A stretch of 64,000 bases of DNA from Paludisphaera rhizosphaerae (GTDB lineage: Bacteria; Planctomycetota; Planctomycetia; Isosphaerales; Isosphaeraceae). Every line of letters starts with the position of its first letter. Position 1 is the first letter of the stretch. Made by a program: the position numbers and the translations under genes. The DNA lies in contig NZ_JAALCR010000026.1 in NCBI RefSeq assembly GCF_011065895.1, forward strand, positions 1 through 64,000. The letters run 5' to 3'. This document shows, in pieces, positions 9,289 to 18,275 of this stretch. The notes beneath the pieces were generated by a model. The model worked only from the letters and a program-made list of their open reading frames with translations. It was not told the DNA's origin and did no database searches.

Positions 9289-10698
9289 TCAACCGGCCTT
9301 GCGGTCGAGGATGGCAGTGGTGCTGAGTCCAGGGACGAGCGGAAGAGCGATCACTCGCCCGCCTCGGGCCAAGACAAGGTCGGCTCCGGCGATCTGGTCA
9401 AGCGTATAATCCCCCCCCTTCACGAGAACGTCCGGTTCGAACGCTTCGATGAGGGCGACGGGAGTGGGGTCGTCGAAGAGGACCACGACGTCGACGCAAG
9501 CTAGGCCGGCCAGGAGGCTGGCGCGGTCGCTTTCGCGGATGACGGGCCGGGTCGGTCCCTTCAGGCCGCGGACCGAGGCGTCCGAGTTGAGTCCGACGAC
9601 CAGCAGGTCGCCCAATCGCTTGGCACCCTCCAGGCAGGAGAGGTGGCCGGCGTGAAGGATGTCGAAGCAGCCGTTCGTGAAAACGACCCGGCGGCCGCGC
9701 CGACGCGCCTCGGCCAGCTGGAGAGCGGCGTCCTGGGGCCGAAGGATTTTGGGCGAGAGTCCGCCCCAGGCGGCTTGAAGTTCGCCGGTTTGAACGACGT
9801 AGGTTCCCGGACGACCGACGGCGATGCCTGCGGCCGTGTTGGCGATCCGGCAGGCGTCGGCGATCGGCCACTCGGCTCCCAGGCAGGCGGCCAGAACGGC
9901 GACGACTGTGTCGCCGGCTCCCGTGACGTCTGAGACGTCGCGGGTCTGGGAGGGGATGTGGTAGATCGCATCCGGGAGGGCCAGGGTCATACCCTGAGGG
10001 CCTCGGGTGATCAGCATTGCGTCCGTCCCCAGGGCCTCGCGCAGTTCCTCCGCAGCGCGGCCGGCTGCTTCATCGTCCGGGAGGGGGCGGCCGATGGTCC
10101 GCTCAGCCTCCAGCAGGTTGGGAGTGACGATGGTGGCTCCGGCGTAGGGGGCGAAGTCCACCTTCTTGGGATCGACGACGCAGGGAACTCCGAGCCGCCG
10201 GCATTCGGCGATGATCGAACGGGCGACCTTTGGGGTGATGACGCCCTTCTCGTAATCGGCCAGAACCACGGCTGATTGGCTCTCAATCAGCGGTAGAACG
10301 CGGGCCAGGACGTCTTCCTCAAAAGCCGCGAAGTGGGCGCGGTCGCCGTCGCGGTCGAGCCGCAGGAGCTGCTGGTGGGCCTCGGAGAGAATCCGGGTTT
10401 TGCTGACCGTGGCGAGTTCGGGTCGTTCGACCAGTTCGAGATGAGCGATCCCTTTGGCCGCGAGGGTTTCGCGCAGCAACTCACCCTCGGCGTCGCTGCC
10501 GACAAGGCCGCAGAGGCCGGCTTGGCATCCAAGGCCGGCCAGGCCGGCGGCGACGTTGCCCGCTCCTCCAGGGGTGCGGACCTCGCCGATCAAGCTGACG
10601 ACCGGAACGGGAGCCTCGGGCGAGATCCGACGAACGTGGCCGTGGATATGGCGGTCCAGCATGACGTCGCCGACCACCAGGACGCGGTTGTCGAACAT
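9289..10698 (-). CDS. hldE: bifunctional heptose-7-phosphate kinase / heptose-1-phosphate adenylyltransferase
   Basis: Carries out two steps of ADP-heptose synthesis: it phosphorylates D-glycero-D-manno-heptose 7-phosphate at C1, and after GmhB action adenylates the 1-phosphate. The 469 residues fit HldE. Residues 1 to about 310 are a PfkB-type ribokinase domain (V-V-G-D-V-M-L-D-R at the start, G-G-A-G-N-V-A, and the D-V-T-G-A-G-D-T anion hole/catalytic block). From about 335 a cytidylyltransferase-like domain has T-N-G-C-F-D-I-L-H-A-G-H. The ATG at 10698 is chosen over an upstream one because AAGGAGG precedes it by 6 bases. gmhB lies in the same locus at 21039; gmhA and hldD are not evident. 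Points to heptose in the surface polymer. Confidence 0.95.
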   Translation of the reverse strand: MFDNRVLVVGDVMLDRHIHGHVRRISPEAPVPVVSLIGEVRTPGGAGNVAAGLAGLGCQAGLCGLVGSDAEGELLRETLAAKGIAHLELVERPELATVSKTRILSEAHQQLLRLDRDGDRAHFAAFEEDVLARVLPLIESQSAVVLADYEKGVITPKVARSIIAECRRLGVPCVVDPKKVDFAPYAGATIVTPNLLEAERTIGRPLPDDEAAGRAAEELREALGTDAMLITRGPQGMTLALPDAIYHIPSQTRDVSDVTGAGDTVVAVLAACLGAEWPIADACRIANTAAGIAVGRPGTYVVQTGELQAAWGGLSPKILRPQDAALQLAEARRRGRRVVFTNGCFDILHAGHLSCLEGAKRLGDLLVVGLNSDASVRGLKGPTRPVIRESDRASLLAGLACVDVVVLFDDPTPVALIEAFEPDVLVKGGDYTLDQIAGADLVLARGGRVIALPLVPGLSTTAILDRKAG

Positions 10699-10704
10699 CG
10701 CGGG

Positions 10705-10711
10705 CCTCCTT
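10705..10711 (-). promoter_or_regulatory. strong Shine-Dalgarno of hldE
   Basis: AAGGAGG on the minus strand, 6 bases before the ATG at 10698. It settles the start 28 codons inside the longest open frame. Confidence 0.8.
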
Positions 10712-10821
10712 GCCTCGCCTTGAGTCGACTTGTTTCGCCCGATCACGGCCGTCCGGGCCCGCGGGCGCGCAGGTCCGGTCATTCTAACGGGCCGGGCTGT
10801 GTCGAACAGCCCAATCCGTCG

Positions 10822-12114
10822 TCAGCCTGCGGCCTCGGCCTGGACGGGGGAATCAACCGAATCACGGGACCAGGGGAGACGGACGCTGAGGACGCCGGGA
10901 CGACCTTCGTACTGACTGGTGAGATCGCGGAGCGTGAATTCGCAGCAGTCGTAGTGGTGGTCGATGGCGCCTGTGAACGTCGCGGCGCTGCCGACGGTCA
11001 AGACGTAGGAGGTCGCGGCCAGGATTCGGGGAGGAATGGCGACCTCGAACGTATGAATCCCCGGACTCAGGGCCTCGGTGTGCTCGGGATTGACGTCGCG
11101 GACGTCAGAGTGGAGCACTCGGGTCCCTTCGATGTTCTGCACGTAGAACGACAGGAAGCTTTCCATGATGGGCCGACGGACCTGGTAGGTCATTCGGATC
11201 ACGATGGGCTCGTCGCAGGTGAAGTCGGTTGACCGACTGCCGTCCTGGTGGAGAACCTCCACCTTGAGGAATTGGGCGGCCTTGGCGGGGTCTGGCTCGA
11301 ACGTCGCGAGCGACGCGGCCTGATCCGAGTTCGACGTCATGTACGAGCGGATCACGCTCTCGGCGGGGCCGATCATGGCGACTCGGCCCTTCTCCAGCAG
11401 GATTCCCTCGTCGCAAAGCTGACCCAGGGCACCCATATTGTGGCTGACGAACAGGACGGTCCGGCCGTCCCCCGTGGCCACGTCGCGCATCTTGCCCATG
11501 CACTTCTTCTGGAACGCGTAATCGCCGACAGCGAGGACCTCGTCGACGATCAGAATCTCGGGCTCCAGGTGGGCGGCCACGGCGAAGGCCAGTCGCACGA
11601 ACATGCCCGAGGAATACCGCTTGACCGGCGTGTCCAGGAAGCGGTCGACCTCGGCGAAAGCCACGATCTCGTCGAACTTGCGACGGATCTCGGCCCGTCG
11701 CATCCCCAGAATCGCGCCGTTGAGATAGATGTTCTCGCGGCCGGAGAGCTCCATGTGGAAGCCGGTTCCAACCTCCAGCAGGGAGGCGACTCGACCCCGG
11801 AGCGTCACCGAGCCCGAGGTCGGCTCGACGATTCGGCTCATGATCTTGAGGATCGTCGATTTGCCGGCGCCGTTGTGGCCGATCAGCCCCACGACTTTGC
11901 CCTGCTCGACCTCGAATTCGGCGTCCCGGAGCGCCCAGAACTCCTTCTTCCGACTGTTCGACTCCGACGTTCCGCCGGCGAGGCGGCGGCGCATCGAGGC
12001 GACCTGATCGCCCAGCACGCTGCGGAGCGAGAAGCGGGCCAGATTATGCCCCGACCCTCCCCTCAGGACGTAACGCTTGCTGAGCTTGTCGACGCTGATG
12101 ATCGGTCGGTTCAT
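10822..12114 (-). CDS. polysaccharide ABC exporter ATP-binding subunit (Wzt/TagH type)
   Basis: ATPase of an ABC-2 exporter that moves lipid-linked polysaccharide across the inner membrane. In its 430 residues, Walker A is G-H-N-G-A-G-K-S-T (79-87), the ABC signature is Y-S-S-G-M (167-171) and Walker B is I-L-I-V-D-E-V-L-A-V-G-D (187-198). The Y-S-S-G-M signature is typical of O-antigen/teichoic acid exporters. Residues about 260-430 form a separate beta-rich domain like the Wzt C-terminal carbohydrate-binding domain, which in known systems reads the chain end. It lies 68 bases downstream of the permease on the same strand, so the two form an operon. Confidence 0.93.
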   Translation of the reverse strand: MNRPIISVDKLSKRYVLRGGSGHNLARFSLRSVLGDQVASMRRRLAGGTSESNSRKKEFWALRDAEFEVEQGKVVGLIGHNGAGKSTILKIMSRIVEPTSGSVTLRGRVASLLEVGTGFHMELSGRENIYLNGAILGMRRAEIRRKFDEIVAFAEVDRFLDTPVKRYSSGMFVRLAFAVAAHLEPEILIVDEVLAVGDYAFQKKCMGKMRDVATGDGRTVLFVSHNMGALGQLCDEGILLEKGRVAMIGPAESVIRSYMTSNSDQAASLATFEPDPAKAAQFLKVEVLHQDGSRSTDFTCDEPIVIRMTYQVRRPIMESFLSFYVQNIEGTRVLHSDVRDVNPEHTEALSPGIHTFEVAIPPRILAATSYVLTVGSAATFTGAIDHHYDCCEFTLRDLTSQYEGRPGVLSVRLPWSRDSVDSPVQAEAAG

Positions 12115-12182
12115 AGTGGAAGTGGTCGGGGTGTGCGGATGGTGGCGATGCGATCAAACGGTCCGGGACGCAGTCGCGACGC

Positions 12183-13091
12183 TCAAACGTAATCCGCGAA
12201 AAGCCGCTCGCTGCGGCGGAAATAGAAAAGCGCGAAGATGAACAGGCCGATCGCCACGCCGCTGGAGATCAGCAGGCAGTTCCATTGAATCGGCAGGCCC
12301 AGGATCACCGCGCGGAATCCGTCGGTGATGCCGAACATCGGATTCAACGACATGAACCAGCGATACTTGGGAGGAATCAGCGGGTCGATCGTGTAGAAGA
12401 CCGGCGTCACGTACATCATGATCTGCGTGAGGAACGGCACGATGTGCTTGATGTCGCGGAAGAAGACGGTCACCGCGGCCAGGATGCAGCCGATCCCGAG
12501 GCTCGCGATCAGCGTGAGGGCGAAGAAGACCGGCAGGAAGACGACCGTCCAGTGCGGCGGGATTCGGTAGAACAGCAGCAAGAAGCCGAAGACCAGGGTG
12601 GTCAGCAAGCCGTCGACGAGGAAAACCGCGGCCCCGGTGATCGGCAGAAAGAGCCGAGGGAAGTAGACCTTGGTGACCATGTTCAGCGAGGTGGTCAGGC
12701 TGTTCGCCGCAGCCGGCATCCCTTGCGAGAAGATCGACCAGGGGATCAGGCCGGCGAAGATGGCCACCGGGGCCGGGATGCCTCCCGACATGGGCACCTT
12801 CATCATGCTCGCGACGAGCGTGAAGATCCCCAGCATGATCAGAGGCTGGACGATCGCCCACGCGGGGCCGAGGATCGTCTGCTTGTATCGCGCCGCGACG
12901 TCACGCCAGATGAGAAATCCGAGCAGTTCCCGATACTCATACATCTCGCCCCAATTGACCGCCCGCCATCCCGAGGTGGGACGGATGACGGTTGTGTGCT
13001 CCGCCGCGGCCGCTGACTCCGATGGGTCGGAAGCCTCGACTCGGCTCAGGGGCTCTTCCGGGGCGGCGACCGTCGCTTCGATCTCGGTCAT
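12183..13091 (-). CDS. polysaccharide ABC exporter permease (Wzm type, ABC-2)
   Basis: Membrane half of the exporter. The 302 residues begin with a soluble Glu/Ala/Ser-rich tail of about 65 residues, then six hydrophobic segments (about residues 70-295) with the ABC-2 family look: L-G-F-L-I-W-R-D-V-A-A-R-Y-K-Q-T before helix 1 and a short C-terminal R-R-S-E-R-L-F end. The R-Y-K-Q-T motif is typical of O-antigen and teichoic acid permeases. It is the promoter-proximal gene of the pair with the ATPase. The long N-terminal tail is somewhat unusual; a later start is possible but no better ATG is evident. Confidence 0.92.
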   Translation of the reverse strand: MTEIEATVAAPEEPLSRVEASDPSESAAAAEHTTVIRPTSGWRAVNWGEMYEYRELLGFLIWRDVAARYKQTILGPAWAIVQPLIMLGIFTLVASMMKVPMSGGIPAPVAIFAGLIPWSIFSQGMPAAANSLTTSLNMVTKVYFPRLFLPITGAAVFLVDGLLTTLVFGFLLLFYRIPPHWTVVFLPVFFALTLIASLGIGCILAAVTVFFRDIKHIVPFLTQIMMYVTPVFYTIDPLIPPKYRWFMSLNPMFGITDGFRAVILGLPIQWNCLLISSGVAIGLFIFALFYFRRSERLFADYV

Positions 13092-13430
13092 GAGGGGATG
13101 ACATCCAAGGCCGTAGGGAAAGAGGTCCCGCGTCGAGGCTCACCCTCGGAGCAGGGGGACCTTCAGGACGCAACGGGCCCCGTGGCGTGTGAGACGGCCG
13201 GGGAGAGCCAGATCCAATATACTATAGGCCGCCGTTGAAGAGGTTTATTTGATCGGTTTGCCACGCCCGTCGTCAAGAACTCTTCTAGGCTCTTGTGGCG
13301 GTGCGAGGACGTTTAGCGACGGCTGTTGCGGTACGTCGGCATGTTGCCCCCGGCGTCGTTGGACTGCTAGAATCCAGGCCTGCGGCGGCCTACCGGCTGC
13401 GTGGCCTTGCGGTGCGGTGGGCTCGGATTC
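13092..13430. promoter_or_regulatory. divergent intergenic region exporter / GT2
   Basis: About 340 bases between the minus-strand exporter operon and the plus-strand glycosyltransferase, so it holds two promoters. Bases 13215-13260 are locally AT-rich (for example an A-T-A-C-T-A-T-A stretch), a plausible promoter position. No gene or clear operator seen. Confidence 0.4.
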
Positions 13431-14456
13431 ATGAATGATGTAGGTCTGGTCGCGATCGGACGGAACGAGGGCGAGCGGTTGCGTCGCTGTCTGACGTCCG
13501 CGGGGGGGCTCGGCAGGGCCCTCGTCTACGTGGATTCGGGGTCGAACGACGGCAGCGTCGAACTGGCGCGAAGTCTGGGGGCGGACGTCGTCGAGCTGGA
13601 CCTGACCAAGCCGTTCACGGCGGCGCGTGCTCGAAACGCCGGTTTCGACCGCCTGACGGCGAATGCTCCCGGCGTTCGTTACGTGCAGTTCATCGACGGC
13701 GACTGCGAACTCGCCCAGGAATGGTTGAGTCGGGCCCGGAACGAGTTGGAGACCCGGCCCCGGGCGGCCGTCGTCTGCGGCCGACGCCGCGAACGTCGGC
13801 CTGGCGACTCGATTTACAATCGGCTGGCCGATCTCGAGTGGGACACTCCCATCGGCGAGGCCAAGGCTTGCGGCGGCGACGCCATGATGCGGGTCGAGGC
13901 GTTTCGCGACGTCGGCGGCTATGACCCTTCGTTGATCGCGGGCGAGGAGCCTGAACTCTGCGTTCGGATCCGTCGCGCGGGCTGGACCGTGCATCGCGTC
14001 GACGCCGAAATGACGCTTCACGACATGGCGATGACTCGCTTCAACCAGTGGTGGCGTCGGACGGCTCGCGCCGGCCACGCTTTCGCTGAGGGGGCCGCGA
14101 TGCACGGCAAACCCCCCGAACGGCATTTCGCCCGCGAGACCCAGCGAATCGTCTTTTGGGGGTTGGCTCTCCCACTGCTCGCACTGGTCCTCGCATGGCC
14201 GACGCGCGGACTCAGTCTCGCCGTTCTGGCGGTGATCTACGTGCTGCAGACGGTAAGGATCTACGGCCGCCATCGCCGCGAGGGCGTTTCGCCGGCCGAC
14301 TCGCGGGCTTTGGCCTTGTTCACCGTCGTCGGCAAGTTCGCCGAGGCGCAGGGGGCTCTCCGCTACTGGCTGGGCCGCGCCTCCGGGCGTCGGAGCCGCG
14401 TCATCGAGTATCGCGACGCGGCCGCCGCGGGCGCCGTCGACGGTCCTGGATCATGA
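13431..14456 (+). CDS. glycosyltransferase family 2
   Basis: A 341-residue inverting GT-A glycosyltransferase. It has the nucleotide-sugar motif D-S-G-S-N-D (35-40), the metal-binding D-G-D (89-91), a G-G-D-A-M-M acceptor-loop segment and the G-E-E-P-E-L-C-V-R-I-R-R-A-G-W block carrying the catalytic base. Two hydrophobic stretches follow near residue 240-275, so it is likely attached to the membrane. The ATG at 13431 is taken; ten more residues upstream are possible. It converges on the acetyltransferase gene with a 6-base 3-prime overlap. Donor and acceptor sugars are unknown; role in repeat-unit assembly is inferred from the locus. Confidence 0.88.
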   Translation: MNDVGLVAIGRNEGERLRRCLTSAGGLGRALVYVDSGSNDGSVELARSLGADVVELDLTKPFTAARARNAGFDRLTANAPGVRYVQFIDGDCELAQEWLSRARNELETRPRAAVVCGRRRERRPGDSIYNRLADLEWDTPIGEAKACGGDAMMRVEAFRDVGGYDPSLIAGEEPELCVRIRRAGWTVHRVDAEMTLHDMAMTRFNQWWRRTARAGHAFAEGAAMHGKPPERHFARETQRIVFWGLALPLLALVLAWPTRGLSLAVLAVIYVLQTVRIYGRHRREGVSPADSRALALFTVVGKFAEAQGALRYWLGRASGRRSRVIEYRDAAAAGAVDGPGS

Positions 14457-15080
14457 TTCCTCGGGCTTCGGAATCGACGTCCTGACCACCCGAGCGGGAA
14501 TCCCGACCGCGGTGGAGTAGGCGGGGACGTCCGAAATCACGACGGCGTTGGCTCCGATCAGGCTGTCGTGACCGATCGTGACGGCGCCGAGGACGCAGGC
14601 TCCGCAGCCAATGTCGACTCGGTCCTCGATCACCGGGATCGCTCGGAGTCGGTCCTTGGTCGCGACGCCGAAGGTCGTGCAATGCCGGATGTGGACGTCG
14701 TCGCCAATCGACCGCGCGTGCAGGACGATGCCGCCGTGGTGCCAGATCCGGACTCGACGGCCGAGCTTCACGGTGTACGGCAGGTGGATGCCGCCGATCA
14801 ACTCCGCCCAGGCCGACAGGAACCGGTAGAGCAGGGACAGCGGCGCCCGCAGAAGTTTGGGGCGTATCCCCATCCGCCAGTTGCCGAACCGGTGCAAGGC
14901 GACCGCCCAGAATCCAGGCTCGAACCACGATCCGTCGTGAGTCCGCAGGTCTTCGCGGAGCAGGGCGATGAACCCGATCTCGGGCGGATTCAGGTTGCGA
15001 TCCCCTGGATTCAGAGGAGGCAGGGGATCGTTCAGGGCTTCGTCGTGGCCGCGAGCCGAGGTTGCGGAGGAGGTCGTCAT
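14451..15080 (-). CDS. hexapeptide-repeat O-acetyltransferase (serine acetyltransferase-like)
   Basis: A 209-residue left-handed beta-helix acyltransferase, closest in look to CysE-like and colanic-acid-type acetyltransferases. The N-terminal helical part (about 30-95) is followed by hexapeptide repeats from about 95 to 195 (I-G-D-D-V-H-I, V-D-I-G-C-G-A-C, I-G-H-D-S-L-I-G-A-N-A-V-V). The H-H-G-G-I-V-L-H segment carries the likely catalytic His. Its ATG overlaps the stop of the upstream glycosyltransferase by one base (TAATG), so the two are translated together and it probably acetylates the polysaccharide or its precursor. A cysteine-pathway role is less likely in this context. Confidence 0.82.
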   Translation of the reverse strand: MTTSSATSARGHDEALNDPLPPLNPGDRNLNPPEIGFIALLREDLRTHDGSWFEPGFWAVALHRFGNWRMGIRPKLLRAPLSLLYRFLSAWAELIGGIHLPYTVKLGRRVRIWHHGGIVLHARSIGDDVHIRHCTTFGVATKDRLRAIPVIEDRVDIGCGACVLGAVTIGHDSLIGANAVVISDVPAYSTAVGIPARVVRTSIPKPEES

Positions 15081-16102
15081 TATCGAGGGACTCCCGCCGG
15101 CGCCGGCTCTCTCATGGCGGCCATCGCCGGGTTCTCAACCTCGCGAACCGCGAATCCCGTGCGGAAGACGCTGTGACGGAAGGAGTCGGCCAGGAAGTTT
15201 TCCGGATCGCGGTCCGGCCTGTTCTGCAGCCTCCTCCGCAGCCGCCAGCAGGCGAATCCGGCGAGGAACGCCGCGTCCGCCAGGGCCGTGTAGGCCGCCC
15301 CATGGTTCTTCAGGAAGAACCGCCTCCTGGCCTGGAACCAGTACGCGGGTCGACGCTTGACCTTGGTCGTCTCCTTCGCCTTGATGCCCGTCGAACAACC
15401 CTCCAGGTGGATGATCTTGCTTTCGGGGACGTACCACACCTCCCATCCGGCGCGGTGGGCTCGAAGACATATGTCGATGTCGTCGAAGTAGGTGTAAAGT
15501 CCCTCGTCCAGCAGCCCAATCTCCTTGAGCATCGTCGAGCGTAGGATCATGCTTGCGCCGGCGAGCCATTCGGCCGGGCCGGGCTTCGAGTGGTCGACGT
15601 CCAGCCGTCCGCTGAGCAGCGGCGAGAGGACGCCCAGGCGGAGCCCCCGATCCAGTTCGGAGCCGACGCCGGTGAAGAGGAAGGGCGAGGCCTGGATCTC
15701 CCCCTCGGGAGAGAGGAGTTGGCTGCCGGCGATTCCGGCCCGCGGGTGGGCGTCCATGAACTCGACCAGCGACGTCATCGCGTCTTTTTGGACGATCGTG
15801 TCGGCGTTCAGGAGCAGGACGTACTCGGGCGGATCGTCCGACTCCAAAGCCGGCCGGATCACCAGGTTGTTGCCGCCGCAGAAGCCGCGGTTCACCTCGA
15901 CGACGGTCAGGTCGACCCACGAGTTCCAGCCGTTTTCGTCGATCGCGCGGCGGAGTTGCTCGGCGGCTTCGGGGCCTGTGCCGTTCTCGCAGACGCCGAC
16001 GCGAGCCCCAGGAACCCGAGCGATCTCCGCTTCCAGCGACCGCAGGCAGTCGATGGTCAGCTCCGGAACCTTGTAGCAGAGGACTACCACAAGTAGTTTC
16101 AT
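15080..16102 (-). CDS. glycosyltransferase family 2 (rhamnosyltransferase-like)
   Basis: A 340-residue GT-A enzyme resembling WbbL/RfbF-type rhamnosyltransferases. It has V-E-V-N-R-G-F-C-G-G-N-N near residue 70, the L-N-A-D metal site near 100, an E-W-L-A-G-A-S-M loop and the F-D-D-I-D-I-C-L-R-A-H-R-A-G-W block near 205-220. A basic, hydrophobic C-terminal region (about 265-300) suggests membrane association. It is first in a two-gene unit with the acetyltransferase. A rhamnosyl donor would fit rmlA and rmlC in the locus, but this is inference. Confidence 0.87.
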   Translation of the reverse strand: MKLLVVVLCYKVPELTIDCLRSLEAEIARVPGARVGVCENGTGPEAAEQLRRAIDENGWNSWVDLTVVEVNRGFCGGNNLVIRPALESDDPPEYVLLLNADTIVQKDAMTSLVEFMDAHPRAGIAGSQLLSPEGEIQASPFLFTGVGSELDRGLRLGVLSPLLSGRLDVDHSKPGPAEWLAGASMILRSTMLKEIGLLDEGLYTYFDDIDICLRAHRAGWEVWYVPESKIIHLEGCSTGIKAKETTKVKRRPAYWFQARRRFFLKNHGAAYTALADAAFLAGFACWRLRRRLQNRPDRDPENFLADSFRHSVFRTGFAVREVENPAMAAMREPAPAGVPR

Positions 16103-16343
16103 GCGAACGCGCCTGAAGGGGAATTGTCGGACCGGCCGCCGGTCTAGTATTGTAATATGCGGCCTCGCCGGGTTGGTGACGTCACAGCGCGACCACCGGC
16201 GGCGTATTCTGCCCTAATAATGCAGCCGACGGGCGGAGAGAGCCCGAGAGAGCTCCATTGAATCCTCCGGAACTCACCTCGACAAGGGAGGCTTCGGAGA
16301 AACCTCGACGGTCGGGGCCAGTCCTACTCGCATAGGGGGATCG
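16103..16343. promoter_or_regulatory. divergent promoter region GT2 / rfbF
   Basis: About 240 bases between divergent units, with AT-rich patches near 16143-16165 and 16205-16222. Ends in AGGGGGA (16334-16340), the ribosome site of the GTG-started rfbF. No operator recognised. Confidence 0.4.
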
Positions 16344-17141
16344 GTGGAAGAACGCTTAACGGACGTGCCCGTCTTCGTGCTCTGCGGTGGATTGGGGACC
16401 CGACTTCGCGAGGAGACCGAACTTCGTCCCAAACCCATGGTCCCCGTCGGCTCGCGGCCGATCGTCTGGCACATCATGCGGACGTACGCCCACCATGGGT
16501 TCCGGAAGTTCGTCCTCTGCCTGGGCTACAAAGCCGAGGTTGTGAAGTCGTACTTCCTCAATTATTCATCGATGAATAGCGACTTCACCGTCGAGTTGAA
16601 GAGCAACAACGTCATCGTCCACTCCGTCGATCACGACCAGGACTGGGAAGTGACGCTGGCCTTCACCGGCGACCTGACGATGACCGGCGGCCGGGTCGCC
16701 CGCGCCGCGGCCAAGTACCTTGGGGACGCCCCTCGCTTCGCCGTCACCTACGGCGACGGCGTCACCGACGCGAATCTCACCGACGAGTACGCCTTCCACC
16801 GCAAGTCGGGGATGCTCGGCACCGTTCTGGGCGTCAATCCGCCTTCTCGTTTCGGCGAGCTTAAGCTCGACGGCGACCGCGTCGAGGAATTCGCTGAGAA
16901 GCCCGAATTCGTGGACAGCTGGATCAACGGCGGTTATTTCTTCTTCGAACGCGACTTCCTTCCCTACCTCAGCCAGAACGAGGGCTGCGTCCTTGAACGC
17001 GAGCCGCTCATCCGCCTCGCGCAGGACGGCCAGCTCGGCATGTACCGCCACCGCGGATACTGGGCCTGCATGGACACCCAGCGCGACCTGGAGCAGCTCA
17101 ACAAGCTGTGGGCTTCGGGCGAGGCCCCCTGGGCCGTTTGA
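16344..17141 (+). CDS. rfbF: glucose-1-phosphate cytidylyltransferase
   Basis: Makes CDP-glucose from glucose-1-phosphate and CTP, entry point to CDP-deoxysugars. The 265 residues match the RfbF family. The N-terminal G-G-L-G-T-R-L-R-E-E-T (15-25) with R-P-K-P-M-V-P-V-G, the N-S-D-F region near 80, the Y-G-D-G-V-T-D-A-N metal site near 135 and the W-I-N-G-G-Y-F-F-F-E block near 195 are diagnostic. The start is GTG with AGGGGGA 3-9 bases upstream. First gene of a plus-strand cassette (rfbF, SDR, rfbC-like, SDR). The expected partner, CDP-glucose 4,6-dehydratase (RfbG), is not recognisable next to it. Confidence 0.93.
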   Translation: MEERLTDVPVFVLCGGLGTRLREETELRPKPMVPVGSRPIVWHIMRTYAHHGFRKFVLCLGYKAEVVKSYFLNYSSMNSDFTVELKSNNVIVHSVDHDQDWEVTLAFTGDLTMTGGRVARAAAKYLGDAPRFAVTYGDGVTDANLTDEYAFHRKSGMLGTVLGVNPPSRFGELKLDGDRVEEFAEKPEFVDSWINGGYFFFERDFLPYLSQNEGCVLEREPLIRLAQDGQLGMYRHRGYWACMDTQRDLEQLNKLWASGEAPWAV

Positions 17142-17222
17142 GCCCGACCGCCTCTCCTCTTGAAATCCTCTCGAAGCACCGACACCGCACCGCTCATCTT
17201 CTGAAAGAGCCGTCCAACCGCC

Positions 17223-18221
17223 ATGAAAGTCTTCGTCACGGGACATCGGGGCTACATTGGATCCCACCTGGTCGACGTTCTGAAGCAGGAGGGCCACACC
17301 GTCGTCGGCTGCGACGTCGGCCTCTTCGATGGTTGTGAATGGGAGCCGCTGACGCCGGCCGACGTCGATCTCGTCAAGGACGTGCGCAAGGTCGAACACG
17401 TCGACCTCGACGGCTGCGACGCGGTGATGCATCTGGCCGCCATCTCGAACGACCCCATGGGGGCTCTCAACGCCCAGCTCACCTACGACGTCAACCGCGA
17501 CGCCTCGATCCGCCTCGCCAAGATCGCCAAGGAGGCCGGCGTCCCCCGCTACCTCTTCGCCGGCAGCTGCTCGGTCTATGGCCAGGGCGAAAAGCTCGAC
17601 CTCGACGAGAGCGATCCGCTCAACCCGCTGACCGCCTACGCCCAATCCAAGATCGAGACCGAGCAGGAAGTCTCCAAGATCGCCGACGACAACTTCTCCC
17701 CGGTCTACCTCCGCAACTCGACGGCCTACGGCCACTCCCCCGTCCTGCGAATCGACCTCGTCGTCAACAATCTGCTGGGCTCGGCCCTCTCTTACGGCGA
17801 GATCCGGATCCAGTCGGACGGCTCCCCCTGGCGGCCGTTGATCCACTGCCGCGACATCGCCCGCGCCTTCGTCGCGCTTGCCCGCGCCCCCAAGGACGTC
17901 GTCCACGACAAGGCGATCAACATCGGCGCCAACAGCGAGAACTACCAGGTCAAGGACGTCGGCGACCAGGTCCAGCGGCTCGTCCCCGACGCCAAGGTCA
18001 CCTACACCGGCGAGGTCGGAGCCGACCCCCGCAACTACCGGGTGAAGTTCGACTATCTGTATTCCCTGCTTCCCGACTTCAAGCTCGCCTACAACCTGGC
18101 CTCCGGCATGGAGGAGCTCCACCGGAAGATGGTTGAGCACGGCTTCTCCAAGAAGGACTTCGAGGGAGATCAGTTCGTCCGGCTCCGCACGCTCAAGCAC
18201 CGCATGGATCGGCTCGGCTGA
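17223..18221 (+). CDS. NAD(P)-dependent sugar epimerase/reductase (extended SDR)
   Basis: A 332-residue Rossmann-fold nucleotide-sugar enzyme. It has the cofactor motif G-H-R-G-Y-I-G (7-13), an active-site Ser in A-G-S-C-S-V-Y-G (113-120) and the catalytic Y-A-Q-S-K pair (Tyr139, Lys143). The T-D-E triad of 4,6-dehydratases (RmlB, RfbG) is replaced by G-S-C-S, so an epimerase or reductase is more likely than a dehydratase. It lies between rfbF and the rfbC-like gene on the same strand with about 80 and 54 base gaps. It probably acts on the CDP- or dTDP-sugar made in this cassette, but its substrate cannot be told from sequence. Confidence 0.85.
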   Translation: MKVFVTGHRGYIGSHLVDVLKQEGHTVVGCDVGLFDGCEWEPLTPADVDLVKDVRKVEHVDLDGCDAVMHLAAISNDPMGALNAQLTYDVNRDASIRLAKIAKEAGVPRYLFAGSCSVYGQGEKLDLDESDPLNPLTAYAQSKIETEQEVSKIADDNFSPVYLRNSTAYGHSPVLRIDLVVNNLLGSALSYGEIRIQSDGSPWRPLIHCRDIARAFVALARAPKDVVHDKAINIGANSENYQVKDVGDQVQRLVPDAKVTYTGEVGADPRNYRVKFDYLYSLLPDFKLAYNLASGMEELHRKMVEHGFSKKDFEGDQFVRLRTLKHRMDRLG

Positions 18222-18275
18222 GCCCGCGACGAGGTCGACGCGACATCCTTCAGAGTCTATACCCAAGGCACACCG